Assembly (NCBI GenBank): GCA_949710005.1
Contig: OX453283.1
Coordinates: 25,699,135-25,763,134, forward strand
Direction of reading: 5' to 3'
DNA: 64,000 nt
Origin: Ricordea florida
Lineage: Eukaryota > Cnidaria > Anthozoa > Corallimorpharia > Ricordeidae
The notes beneath the pieces were generated by a model that saw only the letters and a program-made list of their open reading frames with translations, was not told where the DNA came from and searched no databases. This document shows positions 50,252 to 63,343 of the stretch, in pieces. A program made the translations under genes and the position numbers. Numbering within the stretch: the first letter of the stretch is position 1; each line of letters opens with the position of its first letter.

Positions 50252-52270
50252 AAAAACGTCCAAATTTGAATAACCAAATGGTCTGGAGATTGCTGTTAAA
50301 AGTAAAATGTGAATGTACCAGAACATTTGTAGCCTCCTTTGTAGTTGTTGTCTGGCCTATCATGCAAACCTCCACCTGCCAAGTTTGTTCTCATTCAAAC
50401 ATTGCTGTGACTGTTATGATCCTACATTTCGTTTGTGTTATTATGTACTGTGGAGGAGTACTGCATGATGTCAGACGAGCTAGAAAACAGCTGGGAAGAA
50501 AACTGGAGCTTATGTACCCTCTGACATGAATTTTCTTTGACCTTTGTCACACATTCTTCTCCATGAATGCATGACAAAGCCCAAAGGACGTCTGCATTGG
50601 AGAGTAAGCTCTTGGAGCACCAACTAAAGACAAATCTTGTTGATTCCACAAGACGTTGTATCATTTTCTAATCCTTATTACTCCCAGGAAATGAGCTATT
50701 TGAGAATTCTCCTTACATTTTCCACACATTGTCAAGTAAAAAGATGACAAGAATTAAGTACAATATCAACTCAAAGCCATTCTTAATCAATGTTAAACCA
50801 AATTCTCCAAACTAACCAGTAAGGAAAAGAGTGGCAGTCACAAAAGAGAATACTACAATGTATTTTGCTTGTTTGGGTCTTAATAATAACAGTGAAGTTA
50901 ATAACAATTATTTTAATTATTACATTTATAATAATTAAACATAATTATTATCATTTTCATGACAAATTTACACTAATAATTCTAATAAATAGGTAAAATT
51001 TGTAAATTGACATTTTCAAGCATTATCCTACATTCCTCAAATGCTAAAACGAACAAAACTGTAAGCTGAGTTCTTAACAAGAAAGCTTTCTGTATGGTAG
51101 ATCCAATGATTTTTCTGTGGCAGTTTTCCCAGAACACAGAAGTAAAAATTGAAAAGGTATCAGCGTAGGTCAGTATGATAACAAATTGCCCCATGGTACT
51201 GCAGTGCTTTCTTGTACTATCTGATAGTTGGATATCATTGTATTTCACTGTTACAATTGTACATAATTTCACTGTTGAAATTGTACATAAAACCACATAT
51301 GAAATTAGTGAGACTTATTTTTTACATACATACCTCTTACTAACCAAATTGAGGTCCGTATTGTAAGTTATGGACCAAGATTTTTCCACTTGGATTTATG
51401 GCCCAAGCGAGAAGCACGCGGGCCATAAATCCGAGCGGAAAAAACAAGGATCCATAACTTACAGTACAGAGAAAACAAGGTTTGTAAGATATTTATTATA
51501 TTTCAAAAGAAACTCTTGAATTTAGCAGGCCATGCAGTGAAGTATGGCCTGTTAAATTGACCAATCACAGGGTGCATACTAACTGAGAGGTGTAATAAAG
51601 TATTCTGAACAAAGTGCAATAACTTATTGTATATTGTACATATGAATAAACACTAATATTTGTTTCACTCAAAGTAAATTTTCTTCAGTTATCATTGATA
51701 CAAGTGTAAGAAGTATTCAGAAACATGTAATTACAAGTTCAATAACAACGCAAAAAATAACGCGGCCAATAACCAGTCATCTTGGTCAATAAAGGATCTA
51801 TTATGTAGACATATCCTATTTTGTTAGGACAAAGCAGGGAATCCATTACAGGCAAGATACACTGTAGGCCTATTGTGCCGCACAGGTAGCCAATCAGAGT
51901 TCAGGGTTTAGCTCACCTTGCCTGCTTACAGAAACTGCCGTATATTAATTTGTTAGCTTTAGAGCAGAACGCTATAATAAGACAGAGACCTGGACACTAA
52001 GTATGATTTGCCTGATAGGGGCCTGGTATGAGTCGTTCGGGCCACGTTCATGTTATGTGTTCTTGTCATTCTTAAGTGAGAATGCTCGACTAGATTAAAG
52101 GTATTTCTCAGTGAAATGGATAAATTCCTATCTAAGCTTCAGGAAATTACCTGCATTTATTGTCATCCATTCAATGGATGGGAACTGTACAAGGTCCTAA
52201 TTCAACCACCGTTACCACAAGGTGATAATGACAGACTGTCCAATTACAATATATGTGAAAATCATTAATA
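50252..52270. other. Intergenic region between convergent genes
   Basis: Contains the 3' UTR of the 15-exon gene, an AGATCTAAGTAG-family fragment (~50,670-50,850), an AT-rich tract (50,880-50,990), and a repeat at 51,340-51,960. No exon is supported. Confidence 0.55.
51340..51960. repeat. Dispersed repeat with GGATTTATGGCC hairpin, copy 1
   Basis: Shares with 61,890-62,275 the order CCTCTTACTAACCAA, GTAAGTTATGGACC, a hairpin CTTGGATTTATGGCC/GGCCATAAATCCGAG, GAAAACAAGGTTTGTAAG and AATTGACCAATCACA. Confidence 0.75.
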
Positions 52271-55200
52271 TTAGCAATGTCTTTTAGACTGGGGGTATTT
52301 CAGCCGAAGTTCTTTTTTGAACGTTCTAAAAAGTTCTTTGTTACGGTCATTTTCTTCCTTCTTTGATGAGTGGAATTCTTGTGGAGTTTTAAATCCATGG
52401 TGAATGAGAAAAGCATTATCAAGGATAACAAAGTTATAGCCCATGAAATGTGTCTCACATACTTGGCTGATCCTATTGAAACCATACTGTGGAATAAATG
52501 AAAGGAAATTTTAATTTGACCGAATGATTCTACGGAAAACAAGGTAAAAAAACTAGAGAAAATGCTTGGACAAAAATATTGGTCTATAACTTTTAACGAT
52601 CTAAAATAACCACCAACATGTACCCATTTTTAAGCATTCAACATTACCACCAAAAATGTTCCATTTTATTATCCAAAATAACCACAAAACCTGCACCTTT
52701 TTAACCACCAAAAAGTACCCCCCTTTAGCTATGCATTTGGATGTCAACAAGTGGGAGGACTATGCCAAATGCCCCATACACACCAACTAAACATGTTTAG
52801 TTAAACCAGTTTTTAAAACGTAAAAAATGGTAACTGAACACTGGAACACGGGTTTATACCTAGGATTCAAATGAACTTTAACATGTTTTTTTCTATCTGT
52901 GCTAAATTTGTAGTCGACAACGTCAGTAAGCAGCTTTTTAAACAATTTTAAAATGTGTTAATTAAACAGCATTTAAACTTGTTTAAACTTTGGTGTGAAC
53001 GGGGTACAAGACAGAGCGTCCTGGCGCCATGATGTCAGGAAAGGAGTCTACAGGGCTGAAGCAAATACGAAAGACAATCTTGCTGTGAAAAAAACGGTGA
53101 TAAAAGGGCGAACGACAACACGCCAACCATCCACCTTCGTCTGTGCTAACTGCGATAAAGACTGCCACTCTAGGATCAGGCTACACAGTCACACCAGACA
53201 ATGTGCCCCTCCGCGATAACCATTGCCTTATCAAGACGAGGATGCCATTATAGCTACCCCAGCACTTCAACTTACAGTACATTCAAACACTTGCAAGAGA
53301 TGAATGTTATACCTGTTTGAATCTTTCATCATAGTGGGGAACACTGTTTGGACCAATATAGAATGGTTCCCACGGGTCTTTCCATTTAACACTGTAGGCT
53401 AATTGGACATTGCGTGTAGATGAATGGAAACTACAATTACAAGAACAGAAAAAACCAAATAGTTTCAATTAAGGTTTAATAGGGTTGAAAAGCACTCTTA
53501 GACTAGATGATTGTTATTGAATGCTGGACACAGTACTAGCTTAATTTAACTTTTCATATGGCATCTTCTACATGCATCTTGTTCTTAAAAAAGAAATGGA
53601 AACTGGCAAAACAAGATACTTGGAAATGTCTATTGATACATAACAAGCCTCTATGCAAAAATGCAGGAATTTTGGGACAAGGTAAAAAATACCCTTAAAC
53701 TGCATTTAGCCAAGAGCCTGTTGCGGGGAGCATTCCTATGTCCTGGGTAGTGTTCCCAGCACAGTAGAAAATGAGGCTACTTTAAGAACTCTTTTTTCCT
53801 GCAAAATCCTATTACACACAATAGAACTTAATAACCTGAAAGGACACTCCAACAATCTTGGTAGAACTAACCCAAAAAAAGGTTGCATGTTTAATTAGGA
53901 TGCTATCTGTCGCAGTTTGTTGGAACAGTATGATCATTGTTATCTTATGATTTTTTGTGAAGCAAGAGTTGGGGTAAAGGCCTAATAGCATGGAGGAACA
54001 AATAGCACCATCTGCTACTGTGCTGGGGTAAAGGCCTAATGGTACAGAGGAACAAGTGGCACAATTTGCTACTGTACTGGGGTAAAGGCCTAATAGTACA
54101 GAGAAACAAATAGCACCATCTGCTACTGTGCTGAGGTAAAGGCCTAATGGTACAGAGGAACAAGTGGCACCATTTGCTACTGTACTGGGGTAAAGGCCTA
54201 ATAGTACAGAGAAACAAATAATACCATCTGCTACTGTGCTGGGGTAAAGGCCTAATGGTACAGAGGAACAAGTGGCACCATCTGCTACTGTGTTGGGGTA
54301 AAGGCCTAATAGTACAGAGGAACAAATAGCACCATCTGCTACTGTGCTGGGGTAAAGGCCTAATAGTACAGAGGAACAAATAGCACCATTTGCTACTGTG
54401 CTGGGGTAAAGGCCAAATTGGGAAGAGGAACACTCTGATAATGGGCCCATGACTTCACATAAATTTACACCAGGTCCTCAGTTACATCCTACAAGTCTTC
54501 TTCTGAAAGCTAAACCATCATGCTACTGTACCTTCTCCACATGTCATAATCCAAATTACTTTGACACTTCCAGCAAATACTGAAATAAAATGGTTGCACA
54601 GTTCCATCATCCCACAGATTAACTAAGTCTTGCTTGAACAAAGAAAGTGGAAGTCTTCTGGTGCTTTCAAAAGTTGCCACCACAAATACCCTTTTGTCTA
54701 GAAAAAGAATGTACTGTATTTTAATAATATATAAAATGGATTCCAGCAAAACAAACCAATCCCTGGTCTGCTATCCCTTCTCCCTCAATCCCTCCCTTAA
54801 ATTCCATAAGAAACTGAATTTGATAACCGGTTAGAAAGAGGAATGAACTTTATATGTTTTGGGATTGAACCTTGAAAAAAAAGGGGGAGAAATGAGGTCA
54901 GTGCTTTTCGGAAACGCTTTTACTTTAACTCTTGTACCTTAAATCCTTGCAATCACAAGCATTGCAATCATTTCAACCCTTTCACCACCGAGATGTAAAC
55001 AGTTCTCCTTCCTGACTGTCATACATTTTCACAAATGTCACTATGAAGAATTTGGTATGTGATTAATTGAAAATCAATGTATTGATATTGTATAAAGCAG
55101 CATTGTGGTGGAATTCAAAGCTGATGTATTTCTAAACTCATTAAAACCTTCCTCAAAAGAATATTCAGTTTTATGCTCAAACATTGTCAGAGAGATTCTT

Positions 55201-57949
55201 AATTTACTATTTGAGCAATGAGTCATTCATGGGGTTAACAATTTCATGCACATTTCTCAGCCAATCAGAAGAAAAATTTCAAACTACAGTGTACAGGTAC
55301 ATGGTGCTCAAATCTGTTTGGTGTTAACTAAATGAAAAGAGTTATGGTATAAAATTTTACCGTCAGTTCTTGATGGGAGATTCAACTGTTGTGCTAGTTC
55401 ACGAAACTCATGGTAAAGATTTCCATTGCACATCAAATCCACATCAATGACAAATACATAGTGGGTAGTGGGTACCGTTGAGCGTGCCACATTTCTTAAC
55501 AGGTTGTTAGGATATGGAATCTAAAAAACATGAGAAAGTTGATCATTTGTTAAAGTTGTATTTTTCAGCACTGTCATAGGCAAACTTGGAATTTACAAGG
55601 AAATCCAGGTTCTCCCAATAGGAGTCAAATATATCACTTTCTCTGTTACTTGGCACTCTACTGCAGAGCTTAACTTTTACCAGCTGTTTCCCAGCTTGTG
55701 AAATGTATTTGCCATACGTGCATGGCACACAGCCTTCGTAATCCCTGGAGTCGAGAACCTAAGAGGATCTTTGCATATACAACTCAATTTTCATAATATT
55801 AAGATCTACATAGCAATTCCCTTTAGTAAGTCCCATGCACTCCCTACATGTAAGTCTAGAGAATTTGAAGTCAGATCAATTCAAAGTCCTCAAGTTGATA
55901 AGTTGCTAAATTCTCCTGATTCGTTTGTTTAACAATGTATTGATATTTATCGGAAGAAGTAACATTTTTATTGCTCACGAGAGCTTAAGTGTTAACATCC
56001 TTACCTTACTATTGGCGTAATTCCGAACTTTTGCATCTGCTTTGATGTTACTGCGCAGACTTGAAGTGAACTGCCAGCAGTTTTCTTCCAACAAACTCAA
56101 CGTTCGCTCAAACTGCAGCTTTAGATCATTTCCCTCAGGAGGATGTGACCTTGGGAACACTAAATGCACTGTCACGTGATCTTTAAATTTGTCACTGCAT
56201 CGGTGAAGGCCAAGAAGAGATTTGAAGGCTATGATAACTTCGTGACCAGGAACAAACACAGCTTTATAAATGGCAAAAAAAAGATATAATATTTTACAGT
56301 GTTGCATCCAGAGCGCGTCATTGCGTCCTGGGACGCAATATTTTGCTTTTGGACCCCCTAAAATACTAAGAAGGGGTCCCTGTGGATGCACAAATATCAT
56401 GTTCGAAATATATACACATTTCTTCCACTTGTATCGACGCGAAGAAAAACAATCCACCTGCCATGTGCAGAACAACGAACTTCCGAAGATGAACACTGGA
56501 GCGTCATGCCTTGATGCACAATTGCTACCATTGACAGATTTTCGCGTTCATTCGCTCCGCGTTTTTTGAGTTCTGACTTCTCATAACAAAAGCTTTTTAG
56601 TTTGAGAGAGCCGTAGCGTTACGCGGAGGTGAACGAAGAAACATTGACTCGGCCCAATAATCGCAGTTTTCAAAATGGCGGACACCGACAATACGATTTT
56701 TCACTTGTCTTCATCATCAAATTAAGAGGTGATTGAAATCAATATTTATGATAGGACCCCCAAATTTCTGGTCTGGACCCCCAAATATTTGTCCAAGGGG
56801 TCCAGAGGACCCCTACCCAATAAAACCTGGATGCAACACTGATTTTATATGTATAAATTATATATGTAGCAAAGAATGTTAGTATTAAGCATGGCCTGCA
56901 GGTGAGTTACAGTATTTAAGAGAAAGATTAAGGAAGCAAAACATTTTTATGAAAATAAAAAGTTACCAGAATCAAATCCAAAAGGCTCTACAAGTCTACA
57001 TGTATGTATTTTCATATAATGTTCACTGACATTGATATTTGTCTCAGTTACAAGGGAACAGTTCTGTATTATAGATCTTGGAAGTTAATCCTTTAGGTGT
57101 GTGTTCCCCAGATCTAAATGGAAATTCTCATTAGTGAGTCCCATATTCTTCCTTAGATGTTAATTTAGAGGATTTGATGATTACAACAGACATCAACTCT
57201 AAAATCTCAAATTGAAAAATTGCTCAATTCTCCCCATGTGTGCTTCACAGTGTATAAGCATTTTCATGAGAATTTACATTTTGATCACTCAGTCATGAGA
57301 GTAAGGTGTTACGTTGTTACTTACCTAATGAAACTGGCCCCTTCCAGTGGTTAACAAGATCCAGTAAGTAATGAAGGTGGTTAGCAGTACAATGTGTTAC
57401 CAGGTTGACATCAAATTGATTTAATGCAAGGCTGTGGATCTTCGGTTGAAGGAAGTTCACTTGGATCTTGTACTGCCCAGAAGAATCCAAGGGAAGAGAG
57501 TTGTAGTCCAGATCAAATTTGGCAAGATCCTTCAAATGATAATCAGACAAAAATAAATTATGTAAACTGGACAAATGATAATGGGACACTTCAAGCTTCT
57601 TTGCTTTTTAACCTTTTTTCTTTGTTAATAAGTTTATCTTTAGCCATACATAGCTATGTACAGTATAACCATGTGTGTACACGGTCATACACAGCCAAAT
57701 ATAGCCATAAATAGCGATACACGTTTCTTGTTTTCGATCAACGAAACAGTTCTGTTGCAGCATTACATCTACTTTGTATAGCGAAGTATTTAGTTATAAG
57801 GAAATCTGGACAAATCTGCCCACCACAAATTGCAGTAGCCTCCCTTCTTCTCGTTGAAGATTCGTTATTAAGTAAACGTTGATCAAAACAAGTGCGATCG
57901 CAAGGAACGCCAGAAGCAAAATCAAGCCATGTCTACCCCACAATCGCAT
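52271..57949 (-). CDS. B4GAT1: Beta-1,4-glucuronyltransferase 1
   Basis: Golgi type II glycosyltransferase that adds the glucuronic acid primer for matriglycan on alpha-dystroglycan. Exons (minus): start exon from 57,949; 57,566 (or 57,529)-57,325; 56,261-56,005; 55,520-55,361; 54,697-54,532; 53,430-53,313; 52,486-52,271. Phases agree from the second exon on; the first junction is unresolved. Seen: an N-terminal signal anchor ([20 protein letters not shown]), [11 protein letters not shown], the metal-binding DVD in [52 protein letters not shown], and a C-terminus [10 protein letters not shown] that closely matches the vertebrate enzyme. The vertebrate gene is nearly intronless in its coding part, as I recall, so this exon layout differs. 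One intron holds a 54 bp minisatellite, another a 545 bp MITE. Confidence 0.92.
52995..53219 (+). pseudogene. 5'-truncated non-LTR retrotransposon ORF end with zinc-finger tail
   Basis: 75 codons: [17 protein letters not shown], a basic linker, then [23 protein letters not shown], a CxxC...HxxxxxC finger. I recall this combination at the C-terminus of LINE proteins in cnidarians and molluscs. The rest of the element is absent. It lies in a B4GAT1 intron in opposite orientation. Confidence 0.6.
53974..54420 (+). repeat. 54 bp minisatellite in a B4GAT1 intron
   Basis: About eight units with the core GGGGTAAAGGCCTAATRGTA, alternating in the segment AACAARTRGCACCAT. Because 54 is a multiple of three, long open frames appear in two minus-strand frames; they are not genes. 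Confidence 0.92.
56297..56841. mobile_element. MITE with CAGTGTTGCATCCAG ends, copy 1
   Basis: 545 bp with 15 bp inverted ends CAGTGTTGCATCCAG. Flanked by ATTTTA on both sides (56,291-56,296 and 56,842-56,847), a 6 bp target duplication. In a B4GAT1 intron, 36 bp from an exon. No coding potential. Confidence 0.88.
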
Positions 57950-58560
57950 GAATGAGACATCCCTACAGACCCAAGCACTGTATATTGAACTTCACCTAAG
58001 GAAAAAACCTCTGACGCAAAGCGAAAAAAGCGACTGGAAACACATGAGCAATAACTCTGCATTTCTGTCGACAACACGACGCCATATTGGGTTTGCCCAT
58101 GATTCTTTTCAGGATTGGTTGACCCATTGCATCCACTGACTAAAAGTTTGTGGGCTCAGTAACACTCACGTGTGACAAGAGACTCTTTCCCAAGGCCCGC
58201 GTCCGATATTACTCCGACGTATAAAGTTCTCTCGATTTTCGAAGTTGACGAATCTGATTTTCACCACCAAGTGCTTTTACTTTCAATTCGTTTCGAAACT
58301 TGAAACGGTGCTGAAAGGTTTCCTTGATACCTTGGTTCCAGAGTCAGAACCCGTTTACCCTCGGGGTGTGAAACTATTTTTCACGCGCGAGTTCCCGGAA
58401 ACTTTGCCGTCTAGTTGAGTCGAGCGTTCACTTCAAAAGCTAACAGAAGTTTCCAGACTTTTTTTTTCTACATGCTAGCTGTAACTTGACAGAACAAAGC
58501 TTTCAGAAGTTCGCAGGAATTTCTATTTTTTATCGAGGAACGAACCGCTTAGTTTAAGGT
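57950..58560. promoter_or_regulatory. Probable shared promoter region of B4GAT1 and the next gene
   Basis: The B4GAT1 start (minus) is at 57,949. A non-coding plus-strand first exon probably ends at a GTGAGT donor at 58,560. CpG is more frequent from 58,190 to 58,420. Confidence 0.45.
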
Positions 58561-60620
58561 GAGTAACCATGTTTAGGACAAAGTAGGTGAACAAGGAAAT
58601 TTGGCAATATGTTGTTTATCTTTCGTCACAATATTAAGCAAAGTCCAAAAGGTATTTGAGCTGAAAGTAATTTGGTTTACAGCGAGAATTCGCAACAAAG
58701 TTTTTTTGTCAACTGCGCAGTTTGCATGTCTTTTCTCGTTCGTGAAAATCCTGTGCACATATTTGCGTGATTAGATATCAAAGTTATACAGCGATAAATT
58801 CGATAGTTAAACCCCGTGAAATCGATTCACTTGCTGTTTCTCCATGTTCCTCAGAAAGAACGTTTTATTTTTTGAAGCGACCCGGTTAAATATAGCTCGA
58901 AAGCGCTCTTTGAGGTCGGTGAACAGCCACCAATATAGCTGTTTTTAGACTAAGAGAGTTGTTTATGTTCCTCGATTATTGATATGCTTAAACCACAAAT
59001 ATTTTCTCAAAAGTTGTAACATGTACGGAAAATTCGTTACAACGAGGCGAGTTATTTACTTCTTTAATCCTCATGCGAAGGAAAGGATTTTCACTTCAGG
59101 AATTTGAAGGACTGTAAAATTTCTGCTTTCCATTCTTTCGCGTCCCGCTTGAGTGATATGCAATGCAGTGAATTTTACATTCTATACAATTGTTTGCAGT
59201 TGTTTGTGGCAATCCCACGGGTTTTGTATAGTGCGGATACGCAAAATCAATGAATAGTCGTAGTGAATCTTTTTATGAATCAAGCACATAGGTTTTTTTT
59301 ATCGTCGCTTCAATTTACACTACCAATCGTTTCGAATCTCTCGAGATATGTATCTAATTTGCATTGCAATACTTTGATTGTGTTTCAACGTATTTTTGTA
59401 CTTAAAACATTTGTTGAGATTATATCATCGATCATTAGCTGTTGTAAACTTTTATGCAATTATGACCCCGACAGTAATGTTAGCATTCTTCTAATTCTTG
59501 TCATAGATTAAGTGTTTTCATTTTGTTGCTAGGATTTTTGAGATTGTTTCTTGTGTGGTTACGGACGTCATTAACCACAATTATGTGTGATCTGAAAATA
59601 AAGATTTTAATGTAGTTGGCTTGAGGACAAAAAAAATAACACAGAATTTTATTTAATAATCTATTATTTGAAATGTGAGGTTTGAATTAGTTGATAAAGT
59701 TCATTACATGCAGAAACAAAATTAAGCTAATCAGCAGACTGTGACAAATCCTGCAGTCTGATTGGCTACTCTATCATTATCTATTCTGTGATCGATAATG
59801 AATAGTGGAAACTGCCATGCTTGGAAGAAGACAGGGTACTTAATAAGTTTAAAAATCAGATGTGTGTATTTTGATATTGAAATATAAATTAAATGGCAGT
59901 GTTTTAGATAGTTTCTCTGAAAACAGTTAATCAATAAGACAACTCATTCTCATTTTCTATGATTTAGCTAGTGAACTTGGTGGTTTATGCATCATTGACC
60001 ATTAACATGTAGCAAACTCAAACTTGTGGACTAAAAATTGTTTATTAGTGTACACAGTGTTTGTACTGAAATCCCATTATTTGTCTTAAAGTTGAAATAT
60101 TTTTCTTTAATGTTTTCAAACATTGTAAATACACTGTCAAAAACACCAGTTTTTTAGAATATGTTGATTTTTTATTGGAAACTTTGGTTTCTAGCTGTCA
60201 ATTTATTGTTGCCAGTTTGCAGAGTTTGATCATCCAGGTTTTAGTAGGATAAAGAAGTAGGATGCATATAATCAAATGTAATAACACACAATCTGCTGTA
60301 ACAGTTTTTGAGGCCAGATTTCCGCACAGGTCCCTACTTCATTATGCATGCAGCAGATGAATTGTTATTGCAGAATGACACAGTGTGGCTACAGCATGCA
60401 TAATGAAGTAGGGACCTGTGCAGAAATCATTCCCAGATTTCTTATGACCCCATACTTGTAATCATGTACATTAATGTAGGTTTAATAGTTGTTTAGGGTA
60501 ATATATGCGAAGATATGACATTGTCTTGTTTCTTAAGAGTGGAACAGTACAGCTGCAACATGCTGGATGAAGTATGGGGTGATTTGGAAATCTAGTCGTG
60601 ATTTTCACTGATTTTTTTAG
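58561..60620. other. Intron of the unidentified plus-strand gene
   Basis: AT-rich, with the hairpin MITE at 60,317-60,428 and no other feature I can support. An AATAAAG-type signal near 59,596 could be chance. Confidence 0.5.
60317..60428. mobile_element. Hairpin MITE with CTTCATTATGCATGC arms, copy 2
   Basis: Same arms (GCACAGGTCCCTACTTC) with a shorter loop; in the first intron of the unidentified plus-strand gene. Confidence 0.85.
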
Positions 60621-60629
60621 AAGGTGCAA

Positions 60630-63343
60630 ATGAGCTTTGATTCTGGACGACGCGGTGACTCAAGCCCCACAGACAGTGGTGTGGACACTCGCGAGTGGGA
60701 GGAAAGTCACAAAGGTACAGCAGTCTTGCCATAAAAATAAATATTCGTACAATGTATGTTTTTTATTTATTTATTTATTTATTTCAATATTTTAACAGGA
60801 ACATCTATTTAGCATAGCTAGTTTAAGTAGAGTCCTGTGTAACATAATATTACAAAATACAAAAAAATAAGAATTACATTACAGGTTACATATAAAGACA
60901 ATTAAATTTGAAATCGTATTCCCAATTCATTCTAAGTCTTGAAAAAACGTTTCGCTTTAGTTTCAAACTCTACAAGAGTCAAGCTCTTTCTTATAGCAAG
61001 CGGTGCGTGTTAAATGTGCGTATGTATATGTTGTTGTTCAATTTTTTCCTTGGTTCAAATTTTATTTTCCTTTGTTTTCTGGTATGGTAATGTATGATAA
61101 TGAGTTTGAAACAAAGGAAAATAAAATTTGAATCAAGGATAAACTTGAACTGCAACATATACAAGTTATTGACCAAGCATAAGGTCAAGATGGCGGTGTA
61201 TTGGCTGAGTCCTTTTTTGTGTTTTTATTGTCTGAGATTTTGTCAATGTCAATAAAAAGGCAGAAAAGAATGAGGCCAACATCCAGGCAACTTGACCGAA
61301 CAAGCTTGGTCAATAAAGGACTTATTATAGGGCCTTCATTCTTTGTTTTGTTTCATGGGTCGTGTTACGAGACAGAAAAATATAAATAAATAAGCCTGTT
61401 CTCTGTCCATACAGAAAGAGTGACAAACATACTTCTGCTACAAACTCAACTATTTATTTGAAACTGACAACTGAAGTAATTCAAGTACAAAGGAAGTGAT
61501 CACTAAACTTTTATGCGCTTACAAGCTGACTCACGTTTAAGACTAAATAACTTTTGTCAGCACTGACACTTCATTCAACTCATGACGTCCTTTGAGATAT
61601 CCACTAGAGGGCAAACAACTTCAATCTTCCTCCAAACACGATCTCCAAACAACTCCAAACTACTTCTGAGTGTTCTTATGCAAGTGCTAGAATTGTGCGA
61701 TAAAGTTCCTTAAATATGTTTACAGATAGTTCTAGAACATTCGAAAGATTAAAATAATAACTATAGAAGGATTACTTAACTTGTTTGCATCATTTTAGTG
61801 TGCTCTAGAATTCTCTAGAAGGAAGATTGCATGGCTTCGCAAACATCCGCATACTTAACAGGTTCTAGAAACATCTCCTCGTAACTATCAACATGGGAAA
61901 TTCTGAACAGGCAAGATAAGCCCTTCTTGCCCAGTCAGGTGGCCAGTCACAACTCAGGATTTGTCTTATCTTGCCTGCCTTTGGAACCTGCTATATGATA
62001 AATACCTCTTACTAACCAAGTTTCTGGTCCATACTGTAAGTTACGGACTGAGTTTTTCCGCTTGGATTTATGGCCCTAGCATGAAGTGCGCAGGCCATAA
62101 ATCCAAGCGGAAAAGAGGAGGATCCATAACTTACAATACGGACAGAGAAAACAAGGTTTGTAAGGTATTTATTTAGTCTCAAAACAAACGGGGCAGCACA
62201 GTGAAGTACGGCCTGCTAAATTGACCAATCACATCACATATACTAACTGAGAGATATAAAAACTTGATGATGGCAAACAGCCGAAAACATTTGGTTTTTA
62301 CTTTTTAAACTTTACAAAAATCTTTAAAAATTTTTAGGCTTTGTACATAAGATACATAAAAACTTGTATTGACATAGAAAAATTATAGGAGCTTTGAGTA
62401 ATTTAGTCTTCTCAAAAAGTAGAGTAGGCTTGCTTGGATTGCTTGTGATATTTGAAGCCTGAAAGTTAGCACACACAAGGGGACTAGTACCTGCAACTAG
62501 TTATTGCAACTTGATAGAAATGATCTCAGTGTTGCATCCAGGTTTTATGGGGTAGGGGTCCTCTGGACCCCTTGGACAAATATTTGGGGGTCCAGACCAG
62601 AATTTTGGGGGTCCTATCATAAATATTGATTTCAATCACCTCTTAATTAGATGATGAAAGCAAGTGAAAAATCGCGTTGTCGGTGTCCGCCATTTTGAAA
62701 ACTGCGATTACTGGGCCGAGTAAATGTTACTTCGTTCACCTCCACATGACGCTATGGCTCTTTCAATCTAAAAAGCTTTTGTTATAAGAAGTCAGAACTC
62801 CAAAAATGCGGAGCGAATGAACGCGAAAATCCGTCATTGGTGGCAGTTGTGCATCAGAAGGCATGATGCTCCAGTGTTCATCTTCGGAAGTTAGTTGTTC
62901 CGCACGTGGCTAGCGGATTGTTTTTTTTCGCGTCGATACAAGTGCAAGAAATGTTCATATATTTCAAGTATAATATTTGTGCGTCCACAGGGACCCCTTC
63001 TTAGTATTTTAGGGGGTCCAAAAGCAATATATCGCATCCCAGGACGCAATGACGCGCTCTGGATGCAACACTGTGATCTGTACTACCCCTGGATTTTTTT
63101 TCCTTTGTACACCCTTTCCGCAGTCAAGAGCAGGGTTGTCTTGTCCACGTTCAAGTTGTTCTTTCTTTCACTCATCTCCATTTTCCTCTTTTACTTTCAA
63201 ATTAAATTGAACTGAATTTGGGAACATCATTTCATTTTGTTGCCTTGGTTACTGTAAGTTTTATGTGACAAAGTTTTGTTTTGGTTCTAATTTTGCTTTT
63301 TTTCTTTTCTTTTTTGTGCATTCATACAGCTGGTCCAAGAATG
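60630..63343 (+). CDS. 5' part of an unidentified gene, runs off the window
   Basis: Exon 60,621-60,714 follows a TTTTTTTAG acceptor, contains ATG at 60,630 and encodes MSFDSGRRGDSSPTDSGVD and TREWEESHK before a GTACAG donor. A candidate 14 nt microexon (63,330-63,343, TACAG acceptor, GTATGT donor) keeps phase and adds AGPRM. A 5' UTR exon ending at 58,559 would complete the start. The Ser/Asp-rich N-terminus gives no family. The microexon is a guess from splice signals only. Confidence 0.45.
61024..61162. mobile_element. Hairpin MITE with TTCAATTTTTTCCTTGG arms, copy 1
   Basis: Arms TTTTATTTTCCTTTG and GGTTCAAATTTT pair with the right half around a GTAATGTATGATAATG loop. A diverged copy is at 63,540-63,668. 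Confidence 0.75.
61890..62275. repeat. Dispersed repeat with GGATTTATGGCC hairpin, copy 2
   Basis: Same landmarks as 51,340-51,960. Lies in the intron of the unidentified plus-strand gene. Confidence 0.75.
62527..63073. mobile_element. MITE with CAGTGTTGCATCCAG ends, copy 2
   Basis: 547 bp, the same element in inverted orientation, flanked by TGATCT on both sides (62,521-62,526 and 63,074-63,079). Confirms the ends and the 6 bp duplication. Confidence 0.9.

Noticed and set aside
53812-54450. Minus-strand open frames of 212 and 162 residues with 18-residue repeats
   Set aside because: They are produced by the 54 bp minisatellite; two frames are open at once and they lie in a B4GAT1 intron.
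56270-56569. 99-residue frame near B4GAT1
   Set aside because: It falls inside the MITE at 56,297-56,841; the matching frame at 62,895 is in the second MITE copy.
61201-61389. 62-residue plus-strand frame
   Set aside because: Lies in repeat sequence (TTGGTCAATAAAGGA family) and has no support.
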